Source: Phycisphaerae bacterium
GTDB taxonomy: Bacteria; Planctomycetota; Phycisphaerae; UBA1845; UTPLA1
DNA: 64,000 bases
Direction of reading: 5' to 3'
NCBI GenBank assembly: GCA_023150615.1
Contig: JAKLKO010000003.1
Coordinates: 1 to 64,000, forward strand
A program made the translations under genes and the position numbers. This document shows positions 1 to 8,132 of this stretch, piece by piece (within the stretch, counting starts at the first letter, position 1; each line of letters opens with the position of its first letter). Below the pieces are notes generated by a model. It was not told the origin of the DNA, did no database searches, and saw only the letters and a program-made list of their open reading frames with translations.

Positions 1-207
1 TATGTCACTCTACGGGATCCGACCGGACGGTGCTTCGCAACGCGCAACCCCTCAGCCGGCGAAGCGCCGTGCCCGTCTGGGGGACGAATGAAGTGGATCG
101 TCGACGCCCGTCAACGGAAACGCATCAGGCGAAGTGGCGACAAGTGACCACAAGAAGGACCCGGCGGCTGCACTCCTTTCGGCACCGGCCGCTCGGCGCT
201 TGCGCAC

Positions 208-734
208 TCAATCCCGGAGCAGGCGGCCGTCGCTGTCGCGTAACTTTCCGGCCAGACAGAGGATTCCCTCGATGAAGCCCCACAGGACGCCGAACCCGAA
301 GCAGACGTTCGAGAGGATGATCACGAGCCAAGGTAGAACCGGTGCGCGCCGATGCCGCCGAAGACCAGTCCCAGCACGCCGGCCACGACCTTGCTTTTGG
401 GACCCGGAACCTCCGGGACATAGCCGGCCGGTCCGGTCATCGCCGCCGGAAACGGCGACACGCCCGCGGCCGGTCCGTGCGGACCGGACGCCATCACGTC
501 GCGGCGCGGAGCCCGGAGCGTCTCGGCGGGCGCGGCGGCGTCGTCGGCGCGGACGGTGTAGAGGGCCGCGCGAATCTCGGGAATCGACGAGGCGGCGCAC
601 TGCGCGTTGGTTTCGGCGTCGATCAGGATCGTGCCGCCCACGACGCGGCCTTCGGCCGCCCAGCGCGCGATCGTCGCCACGTCGGCCGGGCCGTAGCGCC
701 GACCGTCACTGCCGATGACGACGTAGGTTGTCAT
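208..734 (-). pseudogene. GYF_2 + TM2 domain membrane protein, frameshifted
   Basis: The upstream frame starts at ATG 734 (MTTYVVIGSDGRRYGP) with a GYF_2-like motif, a linker, and the first half of a TM2 domain ending in GAHRFYLGS at a stop near 321. The second half of the TM2 domain continues in another frame (VLWGFIEGILCLAGKL) to the stop at 208. TM2 domains are two-helix hairpins in which about ten residues normally follow HRFYLG before the second helix; here those residues are missing as well as the frame. The simplest reading is a small out-of-frame deletion, either a real pseudogene or a sequence/assembly error. GYF_2/TM2 pairings occur in membrane proteins of unknown role. Domain identity is fairly sure; functional state is unknown. 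Confidence 0.6.
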
Positions 735-789
735 GCCAGGATCCGGTGCACGCGGCGCGATTGCGCGGCGTGGAATCGATCGGCGGCGA

Positions 790-2202
790 CTAGCGCAGCG
801 TCTGCGACGCGCCCGAATCGCCGGGGGTATCGGCCGCCCCGGGCTCGGCCTGCGGCAGCTCGTCCGTCGGTGCCGATGGCTCGTCGGACTCCGTCTCGGT
901 CGGCGCATCCTCGCCCAGCGGCGGGAGCACGTCGGTCGCCGGCGGCGTCGCCTGCGGCGATGTCTCGGCCGGGGTCGGCGGCTGCGACATGCCCGGACCG
1001 GCGCCCGGCGCGGGCAGGATCGCAAGCTCCGACGCCATCGCGATCGGAACACGCGCCGATGGACTGAAGTACTGTCCCGAGACGCGCACGCCGACGTAGC
1101 GATTCACGAAGCTCGTCGCGTCGATGCCCCCGGCCGGCGGGATGTCCACGTACGCAATCGTCGTCTGCGAGACGGGGTCGTAAAGCCGGTAGCGATGCGC
1201 CCGCCCGCCGAACGCCATGCTGCGCCGCAGCTCGCCCTTGTAGTCCCAGGCCCGCAGTTCCGGCGGAAGCCGCGTGTTGAGGATTTTCTGCCGGTCGCTC
1301 TCCAGCTCGACGCGATACGACTCCAGCGACTCGCGCCGCGACGCCGCATCGTTGACGATCTTCTCGAGTTCGACGCGCGCCGACAGTTGATCCACGCGCG
1401 TCTTCGCCACGGCCTTCGCGACCGGATCTTCGACCTGGTCCGCCAGCGGCCGGTAGCGCTCCAGCAGCGGCTCGAGCTGACCTGCGCCGGCCTTTGACGC
1501 GAGCAGCGACTGCAACTCGGCCTCCACCGCCGACAGCATCGCGCGGTACTTCGACGGCGCGGCCGGTCGCGCCGGCTCGCGCGGCGCAGTCGGCATCGGC
1601 GCGCTCGGGATGACGCCGCCGGTCGACGCATCGGTCGACGCGATCGACTCGGCGGGCGCAGCGCTGTCCGTCGCGGTCGCCGCCGTTGCGCCGCCCGGAC
1701 CGCTCGCCGGTTTGACGTAGAGTTTGCTGATGTAGAGATACGACCCTTCGGGCGGAACAATCTTCGCGAAGCCGTCCTTCTCGCCGAGGATCGTGACCTC
1801 GGCGCCCTTCGGCAGGATCTGCTGCGTCGCGATCTTCCGCGGCGAGAGTTCGCTGCCGGCCTTGACGTACACGCCGTCGACCGTCGTCACCGCGGTCTTG
1901 CCGTCGGGCGACTTCTGGAGCACGGACGCATCGACGTAGCTGAAGCTCCCGGCGGGCGGCACGATCTTAAGCCAGCCCGACTCCTCGCCGATGGCGCGCA
2001 CGCGCATGCCGGCGCTCAGCTTCGTCGTCGGGTACCAGTTCGTGCCCGCGCCGCTGCGAACGTACACGTTCGAGCCGGTCACTTCGCCCTCGTACGGGAA
2101 CTCCGGCTCCGACAGATCGACCACCGGTTGCGTCGTCTGCGCGAAAGCGACCAGCGTGATCCAGAGCGTCAACGCCCCCGCGGCTGCCCCGTGCCGATAC
2201 AT
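790..2202 (-). CDS. Exported bacterial SH3-domain protein
   Basis: A 470-residue protein with an N-terminal signal peptide (hydrophobic stretch followed by AFAQTT). After it come three bacterial SH3-type repeats at roughly residues 40-95, 100-160 and a shorter third, recognisable from motifs such as NVYVRSGAGTNWYP and VYVKAGSELSPRK. The middle is an Ala/Pro-rich linker and a charged helical segment (about residues 215-310); the C-terminus is acidic and Pro/Thr-rich, low complexity. Bacterial SH3 domains usually bind cell wall or other envelope ligands, so a periplasmic or envelope role is inferred. The start at ATG 2202 is supported by a good GGGAGG site eight bases upstream. Exact function is not recognisable. 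Confidence 0.8.
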   Translation of the reverse strand: MYRHGAAAGALTLWITLVAFAQTTQPVVDLSEPEFPYEGEVTGSNVYVRSGAGTNWYPTTKLSAGMRVRAIGEESGWLKIVPPAGSFSYVDASVLQKSPDGKTAVTTVDGVYVKAGSELSPRKIATQQILPKGAEVTILGEKDGFAKIVPPEGSYLYISKLYVKPASGPGGATAATATDSAAPAESIASTDASTGGVIPSAPMPTAPREPARPAAPSKYRAMLSAVEAELQSLLASKAGAGQLEPLLERYRPLADQVEDPVAKAVAKTRVDQLSARVELEKIVNDAASRRESLESYRVELESDRQKILNTRLPPELRAWDYKGELRRSMAFGGRAHRYRLYDPVSQTTIAYVDIPPAGGIDATSFVNRYVGVRVSGQYFSPSARVPIAMASELAILPAPGAGPGMSQPPTPAETSPQATPPATDVLPPLGEDAPTETESDEPSAPTDELPQAEPGAADTPGDSGASQTLR

Positions 2203-2342
2203 GATCGTTACCTCCCGCAGCGAATGATGTTAGTGCCGCTGATGTCGCACCGAAGAGGATACGGTACGGAATCCCGCGCGTGTTGTCAACGTACGGAGCG
2301 CCCCACGCAACTCGCGGCCCGCCCGATGATTGCGGCGATGCA

Positions 2343-2966
2343 CTAGCGACGAAACGCGTCCGGCCGCGCCTGTACGACCTTGCGGACCACGTCGGCCACG
2401 TTCCGGGCTTCGAGCTTTCGCATCACCTGGTGCCGGTGCTTGTCGACCGTCTTCGGACTGACGTGAAGCGTCGCGGCGATCCGCTTCGTCGAGTGCCCGG
2501 CGACGAGCAGGTCGAGCACGTCGCGCTCGCGCGACGTCAGCGCGGACAGCCGCGAGCTGGTCTCGCCCACCGATGCTTCATGCCGCCGGCGCATCAGATC
2601 GCTCGCGACGGCCTCGCGGATCTGCCGGCGAAACTCCGACCGGTCCGGCGGCGCGACCATCACGCAGAACGCCCCGGCGCGCATCAGCGCGACGGCGCCC
2701 GTGACGTCGCATTCGCGCGCCACAACGACGACCGGCAACCGGCAATCGTGCGCGCGGATCGACCACAGCAGCGGAACTCCGTCGCGAGACGCTGCCTGAA
2801 CGCCGACCACGAGGCACCCGTACGGCGCCGGGTCGCAAGTACTCAGAAACTCCTCCGCGGACGCGAACGAGCGAGTGTGCCGTTCGGCCGCAGACGTGCA
2901 TGACGCCACCGCATCATGCACGAATCCGTCTCCGTCCACGACGAAGACGGTCGGCACCTCGTGCAC
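2343..2966 (-). CDS. LuxR/FixJ-type response regulator with degenerate receiver
   Basis: A 207-residue protein with an N-terminal CheY-like fold (about 1-120) and a C-terminal LuxR helix-turn-helix (about 140-205; LTSRERDVLDLLVAGHS, then IAATLHVSPKTVDKHR). The DNA-binding half is intact and typical of the FixJ/NarL group. In the receiver the acidic pocket is partly present (VDGDG), but the expected phospho-acceptor Asp on strand beta-3 appears as Gly (CLVVGVQAA) and the usual Lys before the last helix is replaced (VMVAPP). It is therefore probably a phosphorylation-independent pseudo-receiver. The likely start is GTG 2966, preceded by GAGGG. It is divergent from the histidine phosphatase at 3080; its targets are unknown. 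Confidence 0.85.
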   Translation of the reverse strand: MHEVPTVFVVDGDGFVHDAVASCTSAAERHTRSFASAEEFLSTCDPAPYGCLVVGVQAASRDGVPLLWSIRAHDCRLPVVVVARECDVTGAVALMRAGAFCVMVAPPDRSEFRRQIREAVASDLMRRRHEASVGETSSRLSALTSRERDVLDLLVAGHSTKRIAATLHVSPKTVDKHRHQVMRKLEARNVADVVRKVVQARPDAFRR

Positions 2967-3079
2967 GATTCCGCCCTCATGTGGACCCCACGACGATCTT
3001 ATCGTCTCGCACGGCCGCGGTCCATCAGGATTCGCCGCTCGTGATGCGGTAGCATGTCAATCCGCCGGAGAGCCGCTGC

Positions 3080-3775
3080 ATGCTCGCCATCATCGCGCGT
3101 CACGCCGAGTCGTTGAACAACCGCGGCGACGTCCAGCACCCCGACACGGACCTCAGCGAGACCGGCTGGCAGCAGACGCAGCGACTCGCCCGTCGCCTCG
3201 CGTCGCTGACGATCCGAGCGGTCTACTCCAGCCCCTATCGCCGCGCGCTGCAGACCGCCCTGCCCGTCGCCGCCGCGCACGATCTGCCCGTGCGGCTTCG
3301 GGGCGAACTGTGCGAAGCGCACATCGGCACGACGCTCGACCTTGCCAGCTTTCAGCTTCCCGACGCCGCCGCACTGCAACGCGAGTTCACGCGCGCCGTG
3401 CCCGATCCCGATGCCCCGGATGCCGCGGCGTGGCCGCCGCTCATCGAGTCGATCGAGCAGGTCGTCGCGCGGCAGCGCGCGCTCATCGCGCACCTTCGCG
3501 CCCGCTGGACGGATGAATCCGACCTGGTCGTGCTCATCGGCCACGGACTGCCGGTCGCGCGGTTCATCGAGACGTGGCTCCTCGATGCGCCCGGCCCGGC
3601 CTTCCGCTTCATCATGGTCAACGCGGCGATCAACTGCCTGCGCGACGTGGGCGGGGTCCGCTCGCTGCTTTGTCTTAACGAATGCAGCCACCTCGTCGAC
3701 CTGCCGCCGCCGCACGGCGGCGTCTTCACGCCGACCGGGGCCTTTCGGACCGAGCCGCCGAAGTGGTACTGGTAG
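3080..3775 (+). CDS. Histidine phosphatase family protein (phosphoglycerate mutase-like)
   Basis: A 231-residue protein starting MLAIIARHAESLNNRG. RHAE at residues 7-10 is the catalytic RHG-type motif, with His8 as the phospho-acceptor. A second conserved His occurs in the late VVLIGHG motif, followed by an RF(I)E helix. The order YSSPYRRALQTA, then E/H-containing middle, then GHG is that of the branch-1 histidine phosphatase superfamily. Substrates in this family range from sugar phosphates to phosphoproteins and cannot be read from sequence. GGAGAG lies upstream of the ATG. kdsA follows 70 bases downstream on the same strand and may be co-transcribed, so a sugar-phosphate substrate is possible but unproven. 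Confidence 0.85.
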   Translation: MLAIIARHAESLNNRGDVQHPDTDLSETGWQQTQRLARRLASLTIRAVYSSPYRRALQTALPVAAAHDLPVRLRGELCEAHIGTTLDLASFQLPDAAALQREFTRAVPDPDAPDAAAWPPLIESIEQVVARQRALIAHLRARWTDESDLVVLIGHGLPVARFIETWLLDAPGPAFRFIMVNAAINCLRDVGGVRSLLCLNECSHLVDLPPPHGGVFTPTGAFRTEPPKWYW

Positions 3776-3845
3776 CGCCGGCCATGTCGCCGCCGCGACG
3801 CCCGCGGTAGAATTCCCCCCGACGGCCGCCGCCGTCGCAAACGTC

Positions 3846-4661
3846 ATGAATCCGTCACCCGTCGACATCAGCGGCGTTCGCATCGGGCCCGGTCAGCCGC
3901 TTGTGCTGATCGCCGGCCCGTGCGTGATCGAGTCGACCGAGCATTGCCTGAAGGTCGCCGAGTTCGCCGCGGCCGTCTGCCGGCGGCTCGGCATCGGCTA
4001 CATCTTCAAGGCGAGCTTCGACAAGGCGAACCGCACGAGCAACGACGCCTTCCGCGGCCCGGGCCTCGAGGCCGGACTGCGAACGCTTGGAGAGGTCCGC
4101 GCCAAGCTCGGACTGCCGATCCTCTCCGATATTCACGAGCCATCGCAAGCCGCGCCGGCCGGGCGCGTGCTGGACGCAATCCAGATCCCCGCGTTTCTCT
4201 GCCGGCAGACCGACCTGATCGTCGCCGCGGCGCAGACGGGAAAGGCGGTGAACATCAAAAAGGGTCAGTTCATGGCCCCGGCGCAGATGAAGCAGGCGAC
4301 CGACAAGGTCCGCGCCGCGGGCAATCCGCGCGTGCTGCTCACCGAACGCGGAACGTTCTTCGGCTACGGCGCGCTGGTCAACGACATGACGGCGATCGCG
4401 GAGATGCGTCGCTTTGCGCCGGTCGTCTTCGATGCCACGCACAGTTGCCAGGCGCCCGGTTCAGGCGGTACGCACACCGGCGGCCGGCGGGAAATGGCGC
4501 CGCTGCTGGCCCGCGCGGCGACGGCCTCGGGGGCCGACGCCCTGTTCCTGGAGATTCACGATCGCCCGGACGAGGCGAAGAGCGACGCCGCAACGGTCCT
4601 GCCGCTGGAGATGCTCGAACCGATCCTGACGAGCTGCCTGAAGATCCGCGCCGCGCTATAG
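3846..4661 (+). CDS. kdsA: 3-deoxy-8-phosphooctulonate synthase (KDO-8-phosphate synthase)
   Basis: A 271-residue protein of the usual KdsA length, beginning MNPSPVDISG. Diagnostic motifs in order are LIAGPCVIES, FKASFDKANRTS, LSDIHEPSQA, IPAFLCRQTDLIVAAAQTG, NIKKGQF, LTERGTFFGY and FDATHSCQAPG, all characteristic of KdsA rather than DAHP synthase. The enzyme condenses arabinose-5-phosphate with phosphoenolpyruvate in the cytoplasm to make KDO-8-phosphate, the precursor of the LPS inner core. Its presence supports an LPS-type outer membrane. The Cys in the first motif region and the DATHS segment fit a metal-dependent class, but this was not tested. No clear Shine-Dalgarno site precedes the ATG. 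Confidence 0.97.
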   Translation: MNPSPVDISGVRIGPGQPLVLIAGPCVIESTEHCLKVAEFAAAVCRRLGIGYIFKASFDKANRTSNDAFRGPGLEAGLRTLGEVRAKLGLPILSDIHEPSQAAPAGRVLDAIQIPAFLCRQTDLIVAAAQTGKAVNIKKGQFMAPAQMKQATDKVRAAGNPRVLLTERGTFFGYGALVNDMTAIAEMRRFAPVVFDATHSCQAPGSGGTHTGGRREMAPLLARAATASGADALFLEIHDRPDEAKSDAATVLPLEMLEPILTSCLKIRAAL

Positions 4662-4715
4662 CGCGGCCGCCGCGGGCACGCGGTGTTGAGCGTCCCCGCC
4701 GAAGCCGCCGCGGGC

Positions 4716-5045
4716 CTAGGTCTCCAGGGCGGCGTCGATCGCCTCGTGCACCCGCGTCATCAGCTCCATGTAGTCGGCCTGGCAACGAAGCATGGCCTTG
4801 ATCTTCTCGTTGCCCGCGACCTTCGCCTCCAGGTCGGCCCAGCGCTGCTTCGCGTTCGCATCGGCCGGCCCGCCGCTCTCGTCGAGCGATCCGTAGCGTT
4901 CGTGGTGCGCGCGGACGTCGTGCAGGATGCGCTGCGACTCGGCATCGCCCGAGACGGCCCGCGCGGCGTCGATGAACGCGCGGGCGCGCGGATGCGCTGC
5001 GATCTGCTTGCCTAACGCCGCCGCTGCGGCAATGATCTCATCCAT
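4716..5045 (-). CDS. YlbF/YmcA family protein
   Basis: A 109-residue, strongly helical protein from ATG 5045 (MDEIIAAAAALGKQIAAHPR). Conserved YlbF-like features are the N-terminal LGKQIAAHPRARAF helix, the central basic/acidic helix, and the C-terminal ADYMELMTRVHEAI. GGAGCG lies upstream of this start; an upstream in-frame start would run into the divergent rnr promoter and is less likely. In Bacillus, YlbF, YmcA and YaaT form the Y-complex that assists RNase Y in mRNA processing. Here the gene sits 85 bases from, and divergent to, an RNase R gene, which may be meaningful or coincidence. Family assignment is good; function in this organism is inferred. Confidence 0.75.
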   Translation of the reverse strand: MDEIIAAAAALGKQIAAHPRARAFIDAARAVSGDAESQRILHDVRAHHERYGSLDESGGPADANAKQRWADLEAKVAGNEKIKAMLRCQADYMELMTRVHEAIDAALET

Positions 5046-5130
5046 CGTTTCGCTCCGCGCCGGTTTGCAGCGTGCGAAGATCGTCCCTTCAACGGACCAG
5101 GACGGAGCGCGACGCCACGCGATCCACTCC

Positions 5131-7461
5131 ATGAGCGACCGCTTTCACGAACGCATTCTACGCTTCCTCGCCCGGCCCGGCTACCGACCCGTCAAGCTCC
5201 GACCCCTCGCGCGACAGATGGGAATCGCCGAAGAGGAGTACGGCGAGTTCCGCGAATCCGTCGACGCCCTGCGACGCGTCGGTCGCGTCGTCTTCGGCGG
5301 CGGAAACGCGCTGGTGCTTCCCGAAGCCGGCCGCACCCTCATCGGCGTCTACCGCGCCAATCCGCGCGGCTTCGGCTTCGTCGTGCCCGAGGACCCGGCC
5401 AGTCACGCCGACCTCTTCATCCCGCCCGGCGCCGCGCTCGACGCCGTCACCGGCGACACCGTCGAATGCACCATCGAGCGACGCACCGGCCGCGAAGGCA
5501 AGATGCTCTCCGGCCGCATCCGCCGCATCATCACCCGCGGGCACAATCGCTTCGTCGGCGCGCTGGTCCACGACGCCGGACGCTGGTTCGTTCGGCCCGA
5601 CGGCAATCGCCTGCACGTGCCGATCCTCGTCGCCGACGTCGGCGCGAAGCACGCCCGCGACGGCGACCAGGTCGTCGTCGAGATCATCCAGTACCCCGGC
5701 GAAGGACGGCCCGCGCGCGGCGTCATCGTCGAGCGGCTCGGCGCGGCCGGCGAGCGCGGCGTCGACGTCCGCGGCATCATCCGGCAGTTCCAGCTCCGCG
5801 ACGAGATTCCCCCCGCCGCGCTCGAGGAGGCCCGCCGGGTGGTCGACCGCTTCGACCTCCGAAAGGAGCTTGCGCGGCGCGAGGACCTTCGCGACGAGCC
5901 GATCATCACCATCGACCCCGACGACGCGCGCGACTTCGACGACGCCATCAGCATTCGGCGCTTCGACGCCCCGGATGCGCAGGGCGTGCTGCATCGCCGT
6001 CCCGCCGACGGCCGCGGCCCCCACGCGGTCTGGGAGCTCGGCGTCCACATCGCCGACGTAAGCGCCTTCGTGCGACCCGACGGCGCGCTCGACGAAGAGG
6101 CCCGCGAGCGCGGCAACAGCGTCTACTTCCCGCGCTACGTCATCCCCATGCTGCCGGAAATCCTCTCCAACGGCCTGTGCAGCCTCCAGGAGGGCGAGCC
6201 GCGGCTATGCAAGAGCGCGTTCATCCGTTACGACGCGCACGGCCGCGTCGTCAGCACGCGCTTCGCCAACACCGTCATCCGGTCGATGAAACGCTTGACC
6301 TATCGCCAGGCGCAGGCCGTGCTCGATGGCCGGCGCGGTGGCTGGGCGCCCGAGGTTCTGCGACTCCTCGACGACATGAACGCGCTCGCGCGCACGATCC
6401 AGAAGCGGCGCGTCGCCGACGGCATGATCTCGCTCGACCTGCCCGAGATCGAACTCGTGTTTGACGATCACGACCGCGTCATCGACGCCCACCCCGCCGA
6501 CGACAGCTTCACGCACACCATCATCGAGATGTTCATGGTCGAGGCGAACGAAGCCGTCGCGCGGCTCCTGGCCGGCGCCCGGATTCCGTTCCTGCGGCGC
6601 ATCCATCCCGAGCCTGATGCCGAGTCGGGCGAGACGCTGAGCCGCTTTCTGCGCGTCGCGGGCCACGAACTGCCGCGGAAGCTCGAACGGCGCGACGTGC
6701 AGCGGCTGCTCGCGCGACTCAAGGGCCGCCCGGAGTCCTACGCCGTCAACCTCGCGGTGCTCAAGAGCATGGAACAGGCCGTCTATTCCCCCGAGCACGA
6801 CGGCCACTACGCCCTCGCCAGCGATTGCTATACGCACTTCACCAGTCCCATCCGCCGCTACACCGACCTGACGATCCACCGGCTGCTCGATCACTACCTC
6901 GCCGGCGAACGGTCGGACGACCGCGCCCATCGCCGCGGCGGACGACGCCGACGCGCGGACGTCGATGGCGAGGACCTCGTCTCGCTCGGCAGGCACCTGT
7001 CCTTCACCGAACGTCGCGCCGCCGACGCCGAGCGCGAGCTGAAGAACGTGAAGATCCTCCAGTTGCTCTCGCAGCACGTCGGCGAGAGCTTCAGCGGCGT
7101 GGTGACCGGCGTCGCCAACTTCGGCGTGTTCGTGCAACACCCCAAGTACCTGCTCGACGGCCTCGTCGGACTCGACGCCCTGCCGGACGACTACTGGAAC
7201 GTCGATTCCCGCGCCGGGTGTGTCGTCGGAGAGCGCACGCGCCAGCGAATCGCGATCGGCGACGTGGTCGAAGTCGAGATCGCGGACGTCGACATCGGGG
7301 CGCGGCAGCTCAACCTGCGGATACGCCGCCTGCGTCACCGCGCCGCTCGAAGCGAGAAACCGGCCGCGCACGATCGCCCGTCGCGCAGTGCCCGCAAGAC
7401 CACGCCAAAACGCGGCCCCCGGCCGTCCGTGCGGCGCGAACGTCGTCGACGTCGCCGATAA
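5131..7461 (+). CDS. rnr: Ribonuclease R (RNB-family 3'-5' exoribonuclease)
   Basis: A 776-residue protein starting MSDRFHERILRFLARPGYRP. It has an N-terminal winged-helix region (about 1-70) and cold-shock-type OB folds (about 75-240; VYRANPRGFGFV). The RNB catalytic domain runs from about 255 with the metal-binding DPDDARDFDDA at about 263 and a later HFTSPIRRYTDL. A C-terminal S1 domain covers about 650-735 (SFSGVVTGVANFGVFV), followed by a Lys/Arg-rich tail. This is the RNase R rather than RNase II arrangement. The enzyme degrades structured RNA and helps in mRNA and rRNA quality control. ATG 5131 is chosen because longer forms overlap the divergent YlbF-like gene. Confidence 0.96.
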   Translation: MSDRFHERILRFLARPGYRPVKLRPLARQMGIAEEEYGEFRESVDALRRVGRVVFGGGNALVLPEAGRTLIGVYRANPRGFGFVVPEDPASHADLFIPPGAALDAVTGDTVECTIERRTGREGKMLSGRIRRIITRGHNRFVGALVHDAGRWFVRPDGNRLHVPILVADVGAKHARDGDQVVVEIIQYPGEGRPARGVIVERLGAAGERGVDVRGIIRQFQLRDEIPPAALEEARRVVDRFDLRKELARREDLRDEPIITIDPDDARDFDDAISIRRFDAPDAQGVLHRRPADGRGPHAVWELGVHIADVSAFVRPDGALDEEARERGNSVYFPRYVIPMLPEILSNGLCSLQEGEPRLCKSAFIRYDAHGRVVSTRFANTVIRSMKRLTYRQAQAVLDGRRGGWAPEVLRLLDDMNALARTIQKRRVADGMISLDLPEIELVFDDHDRVIDAHPADDSFTHTIIEMFMVEANEAVARLLAGARIPFLRRIHPEPDAESGETLSRFLRVAGHELPRKLERRDVQRLLARLKGRPESYAVNLAVLKSMEQAVYSPEHDGHYALASDCYTHFTSPIRRYTDLTIHRLLDHYLAGERSDDRAHRRGGRRRRADVDGEDLVSLGRHLSFTERRAADAERELKNVKILQLLSQHVGESFSGVVTGVANFGVFVQHPKYLLDGLVGLDALPDDYWNVDSRAGCVVGERTRQRIAIGDVVEVEIADVDIGARQLNLRIRRLRHRAARSEKPAAHDRPSRSARKTTPKRGPRPSVRRERRRRRR

Positions 7462-8132
7462 GCCGCATCCCGCACCGGCCCCGTCGAAAATGGTCGTCGT
7501 CTCTCGCATCCGAAAAGTCGCTGAAATGCACGTGTACCACGGGAGGAGACGACCCCGACGTTGACAGACTGAACTCGGTGGACGTTCAAACGCCCTCCCA
7601 TGGGAACTCGCGACGTCGTCGGCCGGTTCAATGGCGGGACGATCGGTTCCGACCGGGCTGCTCGAGCAACTCCGCACCCTCCCCAACGCGCTGCACGACG
7701 ACGGGCCGGACGCGCTCGAGATGGCCGTGGCCGTGGCGCGGCGCGTCGCCCATCCAGACTCGTCGAAGGCGCAGCTCTGTCAATGCCAGGGCTGGGCCCG
7801 CTGCTTCCGGCGAGAAGCGGGGACGCTGCGCCAACGCCGTCGGCCCGGTCGCCGACCTGGCCGAAGTTGTCGTTGGTGTCGGCGAAGCGGAGACAGGCGC
7901 GATCCCGTGCGCCCGACGGCCGATCCCGGGCAACGGTACTTCGCACGTCGCATCGCGCCCGATCGCATCCGAGCTTCGGGCGGGGCGGCGGAGGGCGAGC
8001 AACCAGAGTTCCGCGGCCGCTTGGGCGTCTCTCGAGTCCCGGCATCGCCGCCACTCCACGCACGCTTTTACTTCTCTCGCGCCACCATGGCCGAACGTCA
8101 GAACCCTCCGAAGTGCGCCAACCTACTATTTA
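7462..8132. other. 671-base region without a convincing gene
   Basis: The stretch lies between the convergent rnr and alkaline-phosphatase-family genes. All six frames are broken or Arg-rich shadows. A short plus-strand segment near 7650-7780 (RTLPNALHDDGPDALEMAVA) has more natural composition than its surroundings and could be the remnant of a coding sequence, but it loses its frame after about 45 codons and I do not recognise it. A TTGACA hexamer at 7561 has no good -10 partner. I see no RNA gene or repeat. Confidence 0.4.
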
